NCBI GenBank assembly: GCA_009103225.1
Contig: RHPI01002069.1
Coordinates: 298,453-362,452 of the forward strand
Direction of reading: 5' to 3'
From: Chlorokybus atmophyticus
Lineage: Eukaryota; Streptophyta; Chlorokybophyceae; Chlorokybales; Chlorokybaceae
Length of the DNA stretch: 64,000 bases
Shown here: in pieces, positions 50,764 through 63,179 of the stretch
How positions within the stretch are numbered: position 1 is the stretch's first letter
How the letters are laid out: every line of letters begins with the position of its first letter
Translations under genes and position numbers: made by a program
The notes under the pieces: model-generated
The model's database searches: none
What the model was told of the DNA's origin: nothing
Seen by the model: the letters and a program-made list of their open reading frames with translations, nothing else

Positions 50764-51440
50764 CTATGAACACTCCTTCACTTCCACCAGATCCTCTACT
50801 GCGCTTGGTGAAGCACCCTCGGCCTCCCCCTCGGGCCAGATGTCGGTCCGCAAGTGTGCACTGGTGACAATAACAACATGGCTTCCCTCTGCTTCGTGCT
50901 GAACTTCTTGCGGATACTCTTCACATTCGCCGATGACAACCGCCATCACCGCACAACCGTACGGTTTGACCTTTGCAAGCACATCTCGGCATCGAGCGGC
51001 ACGCCTGACGACTTCTACCGTGAGTGTCTGGGAGATTTGACACACAAGCTAAGTGGTCCTGGATGCTCTTGAAAAAACCGGATCTGCTTGACCTGTGAAA
51101 TTAAGCAGACTTTGAATAATGCGTCCACGGTTAGAGCGTCTTGAGCCTGTGCTGAAGTTATCTTCTCTTCGTTTAGATTCTCACCAACGTTGTCTTGAAC
51201 TCGCATCATCAACTCGGACAATGACTCGAGCTTCAAGATAGCGGAGAATTCTTGAGGCAGATAAGCCTCCGGTGTTGCTGTCACTGCCGTTATGAATGCC
51301 TTGCCCTCCATGTAGTCTTTGAGCTCAGAAAATGCCTTCTCCATATCGTTTCGTTAATCCTCCATACCACCGACATGCTTGCAAAGAGGTTTGAATTCTG
51401 TGCAATTCCACTCAGCAAACCATTGAGGCGCACCTGTTGC
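50764..51440 (-). pseudogene. Unrecognised repeated gene family, copy 2
   Basis: The best preserved copy. On the minus strand it reads QWFAEWNCTEFKPL (about 51440-51390), a stop, then MEKAFSELKDYMEGKAF from 51344, TPEAYLPQEFSAILKLESL, DALTVDALFKVCLISQVKQI, and after a one-base shift near 51050 VCQISQTLTVEVVRRAARCR, KPYGCAVMAVVIGE and SHVVIVTSAHLRTDIWPE. A short intron could replace either break, but no GT..AG pair is convincing. The protein would be about 200-220 residues, with no signal peptide or membrane span. Function unknown. Confidence 0.55.
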
Positions 51441-52609
51441 CAAGACAGCAAAGATTGACAATGCGGCCTTCAACAAATCAAGAAGGTAGTGTGACATTCA
51501 GCCCATACATACATGCAAGTACCAAGTTGTAGACTTGCACGCACTATACTCATCTCACAATGACTATCATGCGCCAATCGTTCTATACCATGTGCCATCA
51601 TACGTGCACAAAGCGCTCACCTGATGCATCCCATGTGACAACGTCTGCAGTACCAGCATCAGGACGGCTGTCGCTTGTTGATGCTCGACAACTTGTCCTT
51701 TGTGTTGGCCGGACAGCGCGTGAGGCAATGGGGCAGCGCCAGCAGTCAGACTGGTGCCGGCAAGTCGAACCCTGACGGGAATGGGGGTTGCCCGTGCTGG
51801 TTGTGACGGCAACAACCAAGCGTGCTTGCATGCTGAGCGCGAACATTATTCTGGGTTGCAAGCTGGAAGTGCTCCCCAACTGACGATCGCCAAAGCAATC
51901 CTGCAAGCAGTAGTTGCGTGAAGCGCACTTAAGGAGAAGAGTTTGGCTCATGTCGTAAGAAAACAAGTGCAGAACAGACCGTTGAACATGCAACGTGGAA
52001 TACAAACTCTGTATTGTGCCAACCCATACAGGAGCAACTTACCCAATTTCAGTGCACCTAGAGCAGCCCAACAACCAGCACAATTCAAGCGAAATGACAT
52101 AAGCATACGTTAAGGTGGTATCGGCTTGCGACAGACACGCAGAGCTGTGCCATACATAGCTGCTGGGCGCATACATTGTGCATGCTATGCATGCATGCAT
52201 GTGCGTCAACGCAACAAGCGAGACACATGCGCTGTGTGACACATCCCAAGCGGTACCTGCCAGAGGCTCCCTCAAAATGTCTAGCCTACGCCTCGTCTTT
52301 CAGCTAGTGCGCTGACTGGAAACGGACCAGCACGTGAGCTGTGTTCAAGCCTCCACCTCCTGCTCCTCCTCAGCCCGCCGCTGGCAAATCCCTCATAATC
52401 AGCACGAACGACAACCCCTTTGTTGCCGCCGGAATTGATAAATGAAGCCCTCCTGTTACGTTGCGATGAACAATTGTAGTGCACCGCTGCCATGTGATTA
52501 TCATTACACGCGTGCCAACTAGCAGGCCAGGTTCGCAGGTTTCAATGCAATTGTAATTCACTAGTAAGGTAGGTTAACTGTCTCACATTACGCACTATGC
52601 ACATAAAGC
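51441..52609. other. Intergenic region, no gene seen
   Basis: Short overlapping frames only (for example 51598-52005 on the minus strand), none resembling a known protein. Confidence 0.35.
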
Positions 52610-53050
52610 GTGAAGTATGCACGCAAAGCTCGACCACTCATTAATATTCCATTAGGTACACTTGTTCATAACATAGAATTATATCCAGGAAGCGGGGGTC
52701 AAGCTGTTAGAGCAGCAGGTACTTCTGCACAACTTATAAAAAAGCATAACAAATATGCAATTCTTCGATTACCTTCTGGAATACTAAAACGTTTTCTTTT
52801 ACAATGTATGGCAACAATTGGTATCGAATCTAATCTTAACCATTTTAATACAGTTAAAAAAAAAGCAGGCGCCTCTCGCTGGTTAGGACGACGACCTACA
52901 GTAAGAGGTGTCGCTATGAACCCTATACACCATCCACACGGTGGTGGTGAAGGACGTACTTCAGGGGGTAGACCCTCGGTATCTCCTTGGGGTTAACCTA
53001 CCAAAGGGTTTAAGACCCGTTCCGTACGCAAAAAAAAGATTGTATCTTAA
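52610..53050 (+). pseudogene. rpl2: Mitochondrial-type ribosomal protein L2 fragment (NUMT) with in-frame stop
   Basis: The C-terminal half of uL2: [99 protein letters not shown]. The ending [13 protein letters not shown] is the mitochondrial/alphaproteobacterial form; plastid L2 has a different APIG ending. A TAA at 52994-52996 replaces the Lys expected after PWG, and the frame then continues PTKGFKTRSVRKKKIVS to a second stop at 53048. The first half of the gene is missing. The segment is strikingly A/T-rich at third positions and flanks, unlike its neighbours. Best read as a nuclear insertion of mitochondrial DNA. Confidence 0.85.
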
Positions 53051-54382
53051 AAAGATTTTTAGGGTATAAATTAAAAAAAGACTTTTATCATACTGCATGC
53101 AATACAGTTTGAATAACATGAGAATAGAGATAAGAACACCAATATGCAGTACAGTAAAGCTGCGCCCTTGCATACACACATACAGGCACAGCAAAAGTAA
53201 CGCACACACGCACCGCTCAGAACGCAAAAGAGACACACAAGAACAGTCACAACTATAGTATGAACGCACATACGCGCACACGTACAGAACGTAGAGCAGA
53301 CAATAAGCAGAGCACAGCGCCGACAATACACACGCGCAGCACAGACGAACTCATACGCAGCAACCCAAACAGTGACTCAGGGACTGGCTAAGGGGGGGGC
53401 TTTCGATGTTGAATGCAACCAGCAGCAGCAGCAGGGAGGCAGGCAGGCAGCGTCAAACACAATGCCAGTAGCGGCCTGTGTTCCTCACCTTTCGTAGCAG
53501 AGGAGAGCAGAGCGGAAGGGACCGTTAGAATTTGATGTGTAGGGTTCCGGCAGCAGCAGTGACGCTGGCATGCACAACGACGCCGCCGTCGACTGCCACG
53601 ACCTACAGTCCTTCCCCCCCGTCATCTGCTACTTCTTCTGCTGTTGCCATGGTTGATCGCCGTGTAAGGGTTTGCAAGTTATCATTAGTGCGTTGAGACA
53701 CATGCAACTCAAGGGAGTGCGGGATTTCTATGGAAACCACTGCATGGTGCAGCACTGGCATCCCCCACTTGCATGTCAATAATAGAGGTGGGACATTACC
53801 AAACACTCATGACAGCGTAGGTTGGACTATGCAAGTGTCGGTACCGGTAGTTGCCACACATGCAATGCCTACAATCATAGCAGCCCGTCTGACTCAATAG
53901 CGGATAGAAACTGCTCCCCACTCCTCACATACACATACTCTCATGCGGTCATGGTGTTGCTACTTTTTGCGTGCTTGTTGCTTCTCACCGCAGTGCCATT
54001 ATAAAGTATATACGTCGCACTATAAAAGCTGCAAATGCAAGTGCAGTGCAATGCCATCGCACAAACTCGCACCATCAAGGTAGCTCCAGCTCGTGATATG
54101 CTATGCGTACCAATCATACACTCGGTACTTTGCTACGAATTACCGTGCTTATAACTACATTACACCCACACCTACACAACATATGACCCCAATGCTTTTC
54201 AATTAAAGGACTGTGCTACAACCAATAAAATGCCGTATGGCAACACAAACACTGTCAAGTGTAGATGCCCGCGTTTTCATTCAATGTTGCAAACTATTTT
54301 GCTTTGTGTGATTCCTTAGCACAAGACTTAAATTGTACCGGCGAATCACTTGATTGCATGCGTGCGCTGGGGCCTGAACAAG

Positions 54383-54427
54383 GCCCCCCACCCCTCCCCT
54401 TGAGGGAAAGGGGAGGGGGGTGGGGGC
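54383..54427. repeat. C-rich/G-rich inverted repeat
   Basis: A C-rich arm (54383-54401) and its near-complement G-rich arm (54408-54427) around a short loop, with one indel. Confidence 0.8.
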
Positions 54428-55059
54428 GCTGCCGGTAGTCACAACAGTGTTTGCTTGCTTCAAGCAGTGTGTCGATACATGGCAAACGCCGCTGACAACC
54501 AGGCGTCCACGTCAGCTATTACATGCAGTCTACGGTCATGTCTTGGGGTATACCCTAAGGGTATACCCTAATCGCTACATAAGCTGGGGTTATTGCTGAT
54601 GTAAACCCATGTATATTCATGACGTCATTCATTAACAGTGATTGCTGATGTGCTTGCTTCATGCTGAGTGGTTGCACTGCCTCCTACGATGCGGGAATAG
54701 CAGCACCAGGTGACTCACATGCTAGTTGAGCGCGCTCCTTCTGTGCATGCGTTGTGAGGCTGTGTGCGTGTCCGTGTCCGTGTGTGTGTGTGTGATCATA
54801 TATCCGTAGCCTCATCCCTCCTTGTGGTCTATTTATCTTGTTTACCAAGCATAATGCCGTGTTGTAACACCATTCAATGATAATGCAAACACCCTGCAGC
54901 TTAGTGGTGTGATAATATATGTTGCCACACGTGTGTGTACATGTGTACACACATGTGTACATAGCTGTAGTGCATACATGCATATGCTTGCCTGACCGTT
55001 CTATGTTGTATGTGTTCATGATACGCGTGTGTGCCTGTATGACGAAGTGTAACATCGGC

Positions 55060-55080
55060 GCCTTAACCACTAGGCCATGG
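55060..55080 (-). repeat. tRNA-like A-box fragment
   Basis: On the minus strand TGGCCTAGTGGTTAAGGCGC (around 55059-55078) is a tRNA-type A-box region, matching the A box of the small terminal-repeat element at 16126 and 16541. No B box is seen, so it is a fragment rather than a tRNA gene. Confidence 0.4.
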
Positions 55081-55689
55081 CAGCGACTTTTGCTGCCATC
55101 ATGGTCATGGCTATGAATGGAGGAGCCACACACCAATAACCATGTCCCAAAACCATGTTATGACATTCCTCTTAACTCATTACCCATGGGAATCGTCGTG
55201 CACGACCGCTATACACGACGACTTACCCATGTCACCTATCGGACTCGCCGCGACCTGCCCGCTCAATGTCTGATGATAACGAAACAAGGGACTCTAACAA
55301 CTCTGAATCGCATGTGGTTAAAGCTACTTGATACCTCTGCTCAAGACTTGCTCAACACCTAGTCCCTACACCAGACCACATGCGATTGGAAGTAAGCAGC
55401 CAAGTATTGGGTCGAAGAGAGTCAAGAGTCACGTTGTCTCGTGGAGCTGGAAGGAAAGACCTGCTTGCTGGACATGCTACTGCGGCATACTGTAGCATGT
55501 CTAGTGGTGTTAGCAAAAGCAACAAGATAACCCAGCTCTTGTACCAGTAGGTGTTTCTTGGAGCACGTCCGCCGATGTGAAGTGGTGCGGACATTTGGAG
55601 AGAATATCCTCTTAAGTAAACATGCTGTGCTATAGGACACACAGTCAACAAGCTACCCCCTTTAAGGAGGGCCGTCAGCGCGGCCGTCA

Positions 55690-56226
55690 TCACACCAGTA
55701 TCCGCATCCGCATCCAGTGGGGGCTCTAGATAGTAGAAATGCAGGCCCTTGTTGCAGCCATCGCAGAGCATCATGAGCGAATCGTTGTCGGCGCTCCCGC
55801 AACGCTCGCAACGCGTGCTGCGGGCGGGGCGAGGGTGCTTGATGCGCCAGAACCCTGCTACGTAAGGGAGGTGACACGGCGCGCAGTTCACCATGTTGTC
55901 CTTCAACCTCTCGCCGTTCTGACAGAGGTGGTCCAGCACCGCTGCGGGTACACCTTGAGCACCTTGTAGACTGTGCGACCAACGGAGGTGTCAAACGTGT
56001 CCTTGGTGGCCTCCAAGCGGTAGGCGAAGTATCCTGCTTTGAACCGACGTTGGTGCTCCTTGTAGAAGCCACTGCGCACGCGCTCATAGCGTAGCGTGTC
56101 GCGGTGATGCGCGATGCGCAATTCGTTGAAAGCCGTAGGGACTGTGCGATCAAATAGTGCTGCGCGTGTGATAATGTCATGATGCATCCAGTCGGGGTCG
56201 TCGAGGTTGTTCACCACGCAATCCAC
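55690..56226 (-). pseudogene. Gypsy integrase C-terminus: GPY-like region and PHD finger
   Basis: After the integrase comes RSGFYKEHQRRFKAGYFAYR, a GPY-like post-integrase block, then NCAPCHLP and a PHD finger CERCGSADNDSLMMLCDGCN with GLHFYYLEPPL. The zinc ligands of the first cluster and the His are present, but the Cys expected after the His (HxxC) is Tyr. PHD fingers read histone H3 tails, so the domain probably guided integration to particular chromatin. Confidence 0.7.
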
Positions 56227-56289
56227 CTCCTGCTGTGCACGGAAAGGAAGCAGCGGCAGTCGTCCAAAAAGTAAAGTAAATAGAACGAG

Positions 56290-57110
<821 letters not shown>

Positions 57111-57587
57111 ATGCTTTCACGTGTGGCCGGTGTCGGCACCTCCTTGTCTTCACCATGGAGGCGACGATACAGCTTGTCATCCGCCCAGCAATAGTGCTGG
57201 GTGCATTGGTTGACACGGTCCTTCTCACGTGCCCTCATACAGGAGGGAAGCTGACCACTTGGAAGGAAGGAGAGGGATGGCTTGTTCAGCCGTATGTCGT
57301 GCCTGGTGTCGGCGGATGCCAGCTCTGTGTTATCGACCTCGATGTCGCCACCGCGAATGGTCCCTGCGGGTGTAGTGGTTGCGGAGACGGAGGGCTTAGG
57401 AGCAGGTAACCTGTTCAGTTGTTGCTAAGGCATCGGCGTCGGTTTTACGCCCTAAGCGCAACGCTGCTGCAGCATATTTGACAGCCACGGTTGGAGCCGA
57501 GTTCCACCGTTAATGCTCAGGTGGGGGTTACGAGTGAGTTCATCGGCGTTTTTGTTGGTGAGGCCAGCGCGGTGGTCAATCTCGAAG

Positions 57588-58500
57588 TCATACACCTGCG
57601 GCAAGGCCCAACGGGCAAGTTTCCCTGTTAAATGGTTGGTCATCTACTACTTGAGTGGCTAATGATTGGTAATCAACTGAAACTGTTGGCCGAAGAGGAA
57701 GGGCCAGAAGAAGGAGATAGTCCACATTGCAGCGAGGCACTCTACCTCGCAGCTGCTGTAGGTGGCCTCGGCACTGCTGTTGCTCCAGCTGGCGAACGAC
57801 ACCACGCGCTCCCTCTTGTTCTAATCGTGCTGTACCAGCACAGCTCCCATCCCGAGCTTGTTCCAGTTGGTGTGAAGGATGAAAGGCTTGATGTAGTCGG
57901 GGCATTGAAGGATGGGTGCCGTAGTGAGCCTGCTTTTCAAGTCCTTGAAGGCCTGCTGGTGCGGCTCCTTCCACACTAACTCCACTATTTTCTTTAGTAC
58001 CTCGTTAAGGGGTCGCGCTATCTTTGCGAAGTCCTTCACGAACCGGCGATATTTGTTGGCAAGGCCCAAGAAGGCGCGCAGGCGCGTCAGGTACGCTGGA
58101 GCGGGGATAGCTGCCAGCGCCTCCACTTTTGCCTGCTATACGTACACACCATAGGGCACAATCATTTGTCTCAAGTAGGGTACCTTGTGAGTGAAGAATG
58201 TGCACTTGTCGGGGTACACAGTGATCCCCACTCCATTAAGCCTCTCCAGCACCTCCTCGATGTGCTTTAGGTGCTCTTCGTTGCTGTGGCTGAAGGTGAA
58301 GATGACGTCGATGTAGCACCGCCCGAAGTTCAGCCCCTTTAAGGCTTTGTCCATAACGCGCTGGAACTTGGTGGGGGCATTCTTCAGCCCGAACGGCATT
58401 GCTTGTCCTCGTCCTTGATGGCGATTTGGTTGTACCTTTGGCGCATGTCGAGGATGCTGAAGAATGTGCAGTCTCCTCATTGTAAAAGATGCCATGCTGT
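57588..58500 (-). pseudogene. Gypsy reverse transcriptase and RNase H
   Basis: AMPFGLKNAPTKFQRVMDKA is the RT fingers/palm block; the catalytic box reads RCYIDVIFTFS instead of YxDD, so the second Asp is Val. LRAFLGLANKYRRFVKDFAK and PFILHTNWNKLGMGAVLVQH follow; the first RNase H Asp (HTD) is Asn. Frame changes separate the blocks. Confidence 0.8.
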
Positions 58501-58671
58501 GGGCATTGGGTACTTATCTTGTTTGGTCTTGTTGATCGAACGGTAGTCGCCGCACATGCGTCGTTTTGTCCAGTTGCCTGCCGAATCCTTCTTCAGTGGC
58601 ATAATGGTCGCGGCTGCAAACTCCAATGTGGACTCTTCAATGAGGCCTGCGTCCAGCAGCGCCTTACATCT

Positions 58672-59292
58672 CTAATCCACCAGATCCTCCTCAAGCTTAA
58701 AGAGCCTATATTGCCGTAAAAACACCGGCTCAATGTCCACCAGCCCGATGTCCATCTGATACACTGAACATGCACCCATCTCCTTTACGTTAAAGCTGAA
58801 TTCGCTCCTCCACTTGTTGAGAAGAGCCTCCAGCTTCTCTCGTGTGTCCTCCGTGGCAAGAGGCCCAATGGCGTGGTCCCAAAACGTTGCATTGGCAACC
58901 ACTGAGATGTCTTCCATTGTCACTGCTGCTTGCTCGTCCATGTGAGTCATCTCGAGGGCTGTGTGAGCTGCCATTTTGGTGTCTGCAACGCAATCAGCCC
59001 ACCCCTCCGCCAGGTGTTCGAGATCCTCGAAGGACACATGGCGGTCCTGCAACGCGAAGCTCAGCTCCGGATCTAGCAGTGGATCCAGCAGTCAGACCAT
59101 GGTGTTTCGGTCCATGGCGCGGCCGAGCAGCTGACATTGGGTCAGCGGGGACCCTGTGATACTATTGGGAAAGAACCCCATGGCGCGTTCGCGCTCACGC
59201 GCGTTGGGTCGTTCTAGCTTGCCCGTCGTGGTGTCGTATACCATGCCATGGCCTCCGTTGCGGAAGGCATATGACTTTAGGTATGACACCAA
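58672..59292 (-). pseudogene. Gypsy pre-RT region with methyltransferase-like motif
   Basis: 59292-59092 reads RPNARERERAMGFFPNS and LLGRAMDRN, which resembles the C-terminal motif of C5 cytosine methyltransferases (E-x-LQGFP ... IGNAV). 59052-58672 contains GACSVYQMDIGLVDIEPVFL, the usual lead-in to gypsy RT. I recall a similar ERERAMGF segment in pol of other green-algal gypsy elements, but could not check. Confidence 0.5.
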
Positions 59293-59587
59293 TGTAGGAT
59301 GTGCGCGGTGCGGTTGGCCAGGTTGGTTGCATTAATAGAAGTGGCTGTGGTGTGACACGTTGAGCTCTACGGTTGGGGTCAAGGATGTCATCGATCAAGA
59401 GGTTGCGTGGCCGTGTACTTGGCTGATGCGCGAAGGTCGCTGCGTTTTGTGCCTGCCGCGTTCAGATATGTAACAAATATATACGACGACGCGTATTGTA
59501 TGCTATGATATGGCGGACATTACGTTGCGGCGTGACTGAAAATATTCCTTGTCATAAAAATTCCGTACGGCACGTGATTTCACGGCA

Positions 59588-60270
59588 GTGACAGCAAGAG
59601 CACCAACAAGAGCATTTAAATGGTTTGTTCAGTGGAATCGCATATGCTTCAACCCTCTCAACCAGCGTGTCACCTGTCGCCAAAGAAGATCTGTTGCCAA
59701 GGCCTCTTACGGCTTTAAGGGCCACTTTGAGGGGAAAGCATTCGAATCGGCTATCAAGGCTAATCCAGCGGCCTACCTGCCCGCAGAGTTCCGCAACATC
59801 TTGAAGGTGGAGACCCTTACCGATCTCAAGGCGAGAATTGAAGAGGAGCTTGCGGCAGAAAAACAAGGAAGAAGCGTACTCTGACGTCAGCAGAGGCAGA
59901 AGACGCTGCATTGATTGATACCCTCATTAAGATATGCGTGAGTCTGGACGCTAAGCAGATTCGTTTCCGCAGGCTCGGCCACAACAATGTAGTTGTACGC
60001 ATGTTTAGCTTGTTTTTGAAATGTCGCAGACATTATTTGCGGATGATGTTAAATGTGCTGCCGTTGACGTGACGTATTTACAAAGGTCCCACCATATGAT
60101 ACTGCAGTGTTGGCAGTAGCTATTGGTGAGAACAAAACGGACCCTCCTACAACTAACTTGAAGCACAGAGCAGCTGAAACCAATGTTGTGGTACTTACCA
60201 ATGCACATTTGCGTACACGCATTTGGCCGGAAGACGCTTACTCTGAGCATGATGTACTTATGATGTGACA
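59588..60270 (+). pseudogene. Unrecognised repeated gene family, copy 3 (frameshifted)
   Basis: Reads RAFKWFVQWNRICFNPLN, then GHFEGKAFESAIKANPAAYL, PAEFRNILKVETLTDLKARI, a stop at 59881, a decayed middle with FEMSQTL (about 60018), and after a further shift KVPPYDTAVLAVAIGEN and NVVVLTNAHLRTRIWPED. The order and spacing of blocks match copies 1 and 2. At least three frame breaks. Confidence 0.55.
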
Positions 60271-60824
60271 AAAGTAGAAGACATATGATTAGCTCGTAGC
60301 TCTCTGGACGATGCAATGTGTGTGTGGGGGGGAAAGAACTCGTGTCTAGGTCTTTCATAATGATTGTTGCCGCTTTCACGTGGATGCACACATATGCATG
60401 TACCTGCGCACACATACCAGCGCATGTACTTAGATGTGAACTGCAAGCGTGGCACGTTTGTAGTGCATGTATATGCATGCGCGCACGCGCACATGCATTC
60501 GCGCAGTGCGTGTGCGGTACAGCATTTGGTGCTAGCACACTGCCACACCACGTATAGAACCACTGCAGTGTCCACCCACCGTTGTACATGGATTGTGGTT
60601 GACGATGTGCCTGTTGATCTACAGCTTTTTTGATGTGGGCATGCGGTTATCTATCTGCAGGCATATGTGTATGCTGCTGGACAAGATGAGAACGCCAGCT
60701 GCCTAGAAGAATCCCTAGAAACCGCAACATTTGTAGACGTGTTCCATCTGATACTACAGACCCCGTTATGCACCTCCGTGAAAAACACCCAGCTTCTATG
60801 CAAGTGAACTTGCTTTCAGACAAG
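60271..60824. other. Short intergenic stretch
   Basis: GT/CA-rich simple sequence at about 60390-60500; no gene seen. Confidence 0.4.
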
Positions 60825-61010
60825 TTATGTACGGCCGCCGGCGAAAATGTCCCTTGCCAAGTGCTGCGGGAACTCATAGCCGGGGAACAAAGCGCGCTTC
60901 GTTTGCAGAAAGTCGCCGTAGAAGCAGCTGAGGCCGGCGAGCCCCGTGTACAATGAGTACGGGGTGTTGGACTGCCACAGCTCCTCGTGCCCCATTACCA
61001 GTTGAAAACT
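60825..61010 (-). CDS. Last exon of a LanC-like (LANCL/GCL) protein; rest not found
   Basis: One exon after a good acceptor (TATGCAG at 61011) encodes 61 residues: SFQLVMGHEELWQSNTPYSL, YTGLAGLSCFYGDFLQTKRA and LFPGYEFPQHLARD, then a stop at 60825. The block PYSLYxGLAG followed by a FPGYEF end is the C-terminus of eukaryotic LanC-like proteins, which carry a zinc site and add glutathione to dehydroamino acids. The zinc ligands lie in upstream exons (GICHG and a CHG-like motif) that I cannot find on the minus strand between 61011 and 62000. Either a long intron places them beyond a retroelement, or this is a gene fragment. Confidence 0.6.
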   Translation of the reverse strand, partial: SFQLVMGHEELWQSNTPYSLYTGLAGLSCFYGDFLQTKRALFPGYEFPQHLARDIFAGGRT

Positions 61011-61581
61011 CTGCATATTGCAAACATATATGAATTGGATATGTGCGAGATCCAAGTACTTCTCCTCCTATACAAGCAGCAGTGCATGCCTGAAGTCCGC
61101 CGCACACATGTGAGTGAGATTTGAGGGAATGCTGTTGCGCACAAACATGCACACGCGCAGACACCCGCGCACGCCCACACACTTGCCCACGCACGCGCAC
61201 ACGTGTGCCGAAACAAGTATATTGGTCCACCGATGGCACTTGCACGGAATCGTTGCAGACAAGTCAAGTAAGCGAAGCAAGAACAATGATTTCAACGCAT
61301 GTTACTCACCACAACAAAGTTATTATGGTGGATGATCTCAACACTGTACCCCGATGTCTGCCATTGTGGTAACAGCGGGCATACTTGATGCGCCTTTCAG
61401 CAACACAAACACAGCACCAGGCAACCCTCGGCACCACTGTACAAGCTCACCACGCGAGCGCCCCGCTGCACATCAAACAATGTGTACAATTTCAGGCTAC
61501 CATCCGAGCTCAAGGCTTTGTGTGTGACCAACTTGAATCAGCTCGCAAAGGTGCGTCAACCGCAGTAGACCATCATCATGA

Positions 61582-61624
61582 TGCTAGACTGCAAGTAGGC
61601 ATGATGCCTACTTGCAGTCTAGCA
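61582..61624. repeat. Perfect 43-bp palindrome
   Basis: Two perfect 21-bp arms (TGCTAGACTGCAAGTAGGCA core) around a single G. Confidence 0.92.
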
Positions 61625-61835
61625 AGAGCGTTTGCAAAAGAGTACTGGGCTAAACAGCGTTGGTAGTATGTTGCTGCTACATCTGTTTCAATCGTTTGTA
61701 TGGGTAGCTAACTTACCGGTGCTGCGAATGCCCTTCGCAGAGAGCTATTTGTTCCACCTACAGACGCACATACCTCCATTGTGTAACAGTCAAGGCCAAA
61801 TTTCGTAATTTTCATGGCCATTTTAAGCCTTATTT

Positions 61836-62448
61836 GTGAGGTATCATGTTGTTCAGGACTTGTGGCGGATATCGGCGAGTTGCGAGTCTGCCGCAGATAT
61901 CGACCGGCCCAGGGCCAGTCTGGAAGATGCCAGAAAACGGAGGGCCAGTCGAGAAGGGCTCGACCAGATTTCTGGAAGGGCCTGGCGCCAAGTAGTATAA
62001 CTTGACCATATGAGCAGCAAATGAGGAGATCTTTGGTGCGTCGGAAAGGTCTAGAAGTGTACTACAAGATTCTGCAAGATTATCTTAGCTTCTAGTTTCG
62101 TCTAGCGCTAGAATCGTTTACAGTAGCATGTGCAGATTGGTAGGTATAAAAGTGACAGTCTACAATTTGTAATACAACCTTTAGCTCCCTGGTTTCCGGT
62201 GTGCAAGCTTGATGATGATTAACAGGTTGCTAGCGTGTGTCCACTGGTGTGTGCTTGCTTGTGTGACAATCCAAGGCGCTACACAAGTCGGTGTGTAGCT
62301 TGGAGCGCATGCGCGTGCGTACGCGAGTGGCGGGGCGCGCGTGTGTGCTTGGCAGATGGGGCAAGGTTCCGGTGTAAATACCGTGTCTTGGTGAGAGGGT
62401 TGTTCATCGGACCAACTCACAGGTGACAAGGCACGAGCACCGTCACAA
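61836..62448 (+). repeat. 5' LTR of a second gypsy-type element (left limit uncertain)
   Basis: The sequence ends ...CACAAC immediately before a primer binding site and contains a TATA-type box TATAAAAG at 62145-62152, as in an LTR promoter. The left border is set at a TGTGAGG start and is a guess; the 3' LTR lies outside the window. Confidence 0.5.
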
Positions 62449-62449
62449 C

Positions 62450-62462
62450 TGGTATCGGAGCT
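62450..62462 (+). promoter_or_regulatory. Primer binding site, initiator tRNA-Met type
   Basis: TGGTATCGGAGCT differs by one base from the TGGTATCAGAGC primer site used by many plant LTR retrotransposons. It lies directly after the presumed LTR and 84 bp before the gag ATG. Confidence 0.7.
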
Positions 62463-62545
62463 ACGGTTGCGGAGGTGCGAGTGTGGTAGCGTTTTTAGGG
62501 ACGAGGCTGCATTTACACTCTACTTGTGAAGGAAAGGAGGTAAAG

Positions 62546-62865
62546 ATGGAGAATGTCCTTGTTGAGGAGCTTCAAAAGGCAGTCTTGGCACTGCGAGAAG
62601 AGCTTCATTACATGCAAGCGGCGGCACAAGCACAACGCGAGGCGTACGAGCGTGCCATGGCGCATGCACGAGTTTCCACGGCGTCAAGCTCGCGCGTGCA
62701 TGTGAAGGTGCCAAAGCCAAAGCCATTCAAGGGTCAACGTGATAGAGATGTTGTGGACGAGTGGGTCTTCCAAGTGTCATCATGGTTAAAGCTCATGGAG
62801 GTACCCGCACACTTACATGTGGAGGTTGCCGCTGTAACGGGAAGGTACATTAAATCACCACAAAT
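62546..62865 (+). CDS. gag: Gypsy gag, N-terminal part
   Basis: Begins MENVLVEELQKAVLALREEL, a coiled coil, then VHVKVPKPKPFKGQRDRDVV and DEWVFQVSSWLKLMEVP, the typical start of a Ty3 gag (retrotrans_gag) domain. The frame is lost in the tRNA-like element that follows; the rest of the capsid and any CCHC zinc knuckle are missing. Confidence 0.75.
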
Positions 62866-63177
62866 CGACCATAAAAGCACCAAGTCTTTTGTGGTCGAGT
62901 GGGCTGTGACATTGGTCATCGGAGCTTGAGACCCGGGTTCGATACCTGCCTTGCACACGAATTCCGCGGTCGTTGTTTCTCGATCCAATAACATCGTAAA
63001 TGGTCACTTTATGAGTGCCATCATCGATGGGTCGCGACTTGCCTAATGGCAGTCGCGCCGAACTGACCAGTTCAGTCGGCGCGGCAGGGCGCGACCTGCC
63101 TACCGCGGCGACGCGACCTGTGGGGCCGGCAGCGGCGCGCTGTGCGCGCGCTGACCGGTATGGGCCTAAACAGTTCG
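62866..63177 (+). mobile_element. tRNA-like terminal-repeat element, second copy, ending at an assembly N
   Basis: A box TGGTCGAGTGG at 62892-62902 and a perfect B box GGTTCGATACC at 62936-62946, 34 bp apart, as in a tRNA promoter. The stretches CGGAGCTTGAGACC and GCGGTCGTTGTT are shared with 16126-16615. The unit runs into an N at 63178, exactly where gypsy pol begins, so its right end and any missing gag sequence are unresolved. Confidence 0.6.
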
Positions 63178-63179
63178 NA

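Larger units (their letters stand above)
53051..55399. other. Gene-poor region
   Basis: No gene supported. CA-rich simple sequence at 53150-53340 and GT-rich at 54765-54800. A palindromic GGGTATACCC pair lies at about 54546-54570. Confidence 0.4.

Noticed and set aside
52610..52996. Functional plastid or nuclear rpl2
   Set aside because: The N-terminal half is missing, the ending is mitochondrial in type, and a stop replaces a coding Lys.
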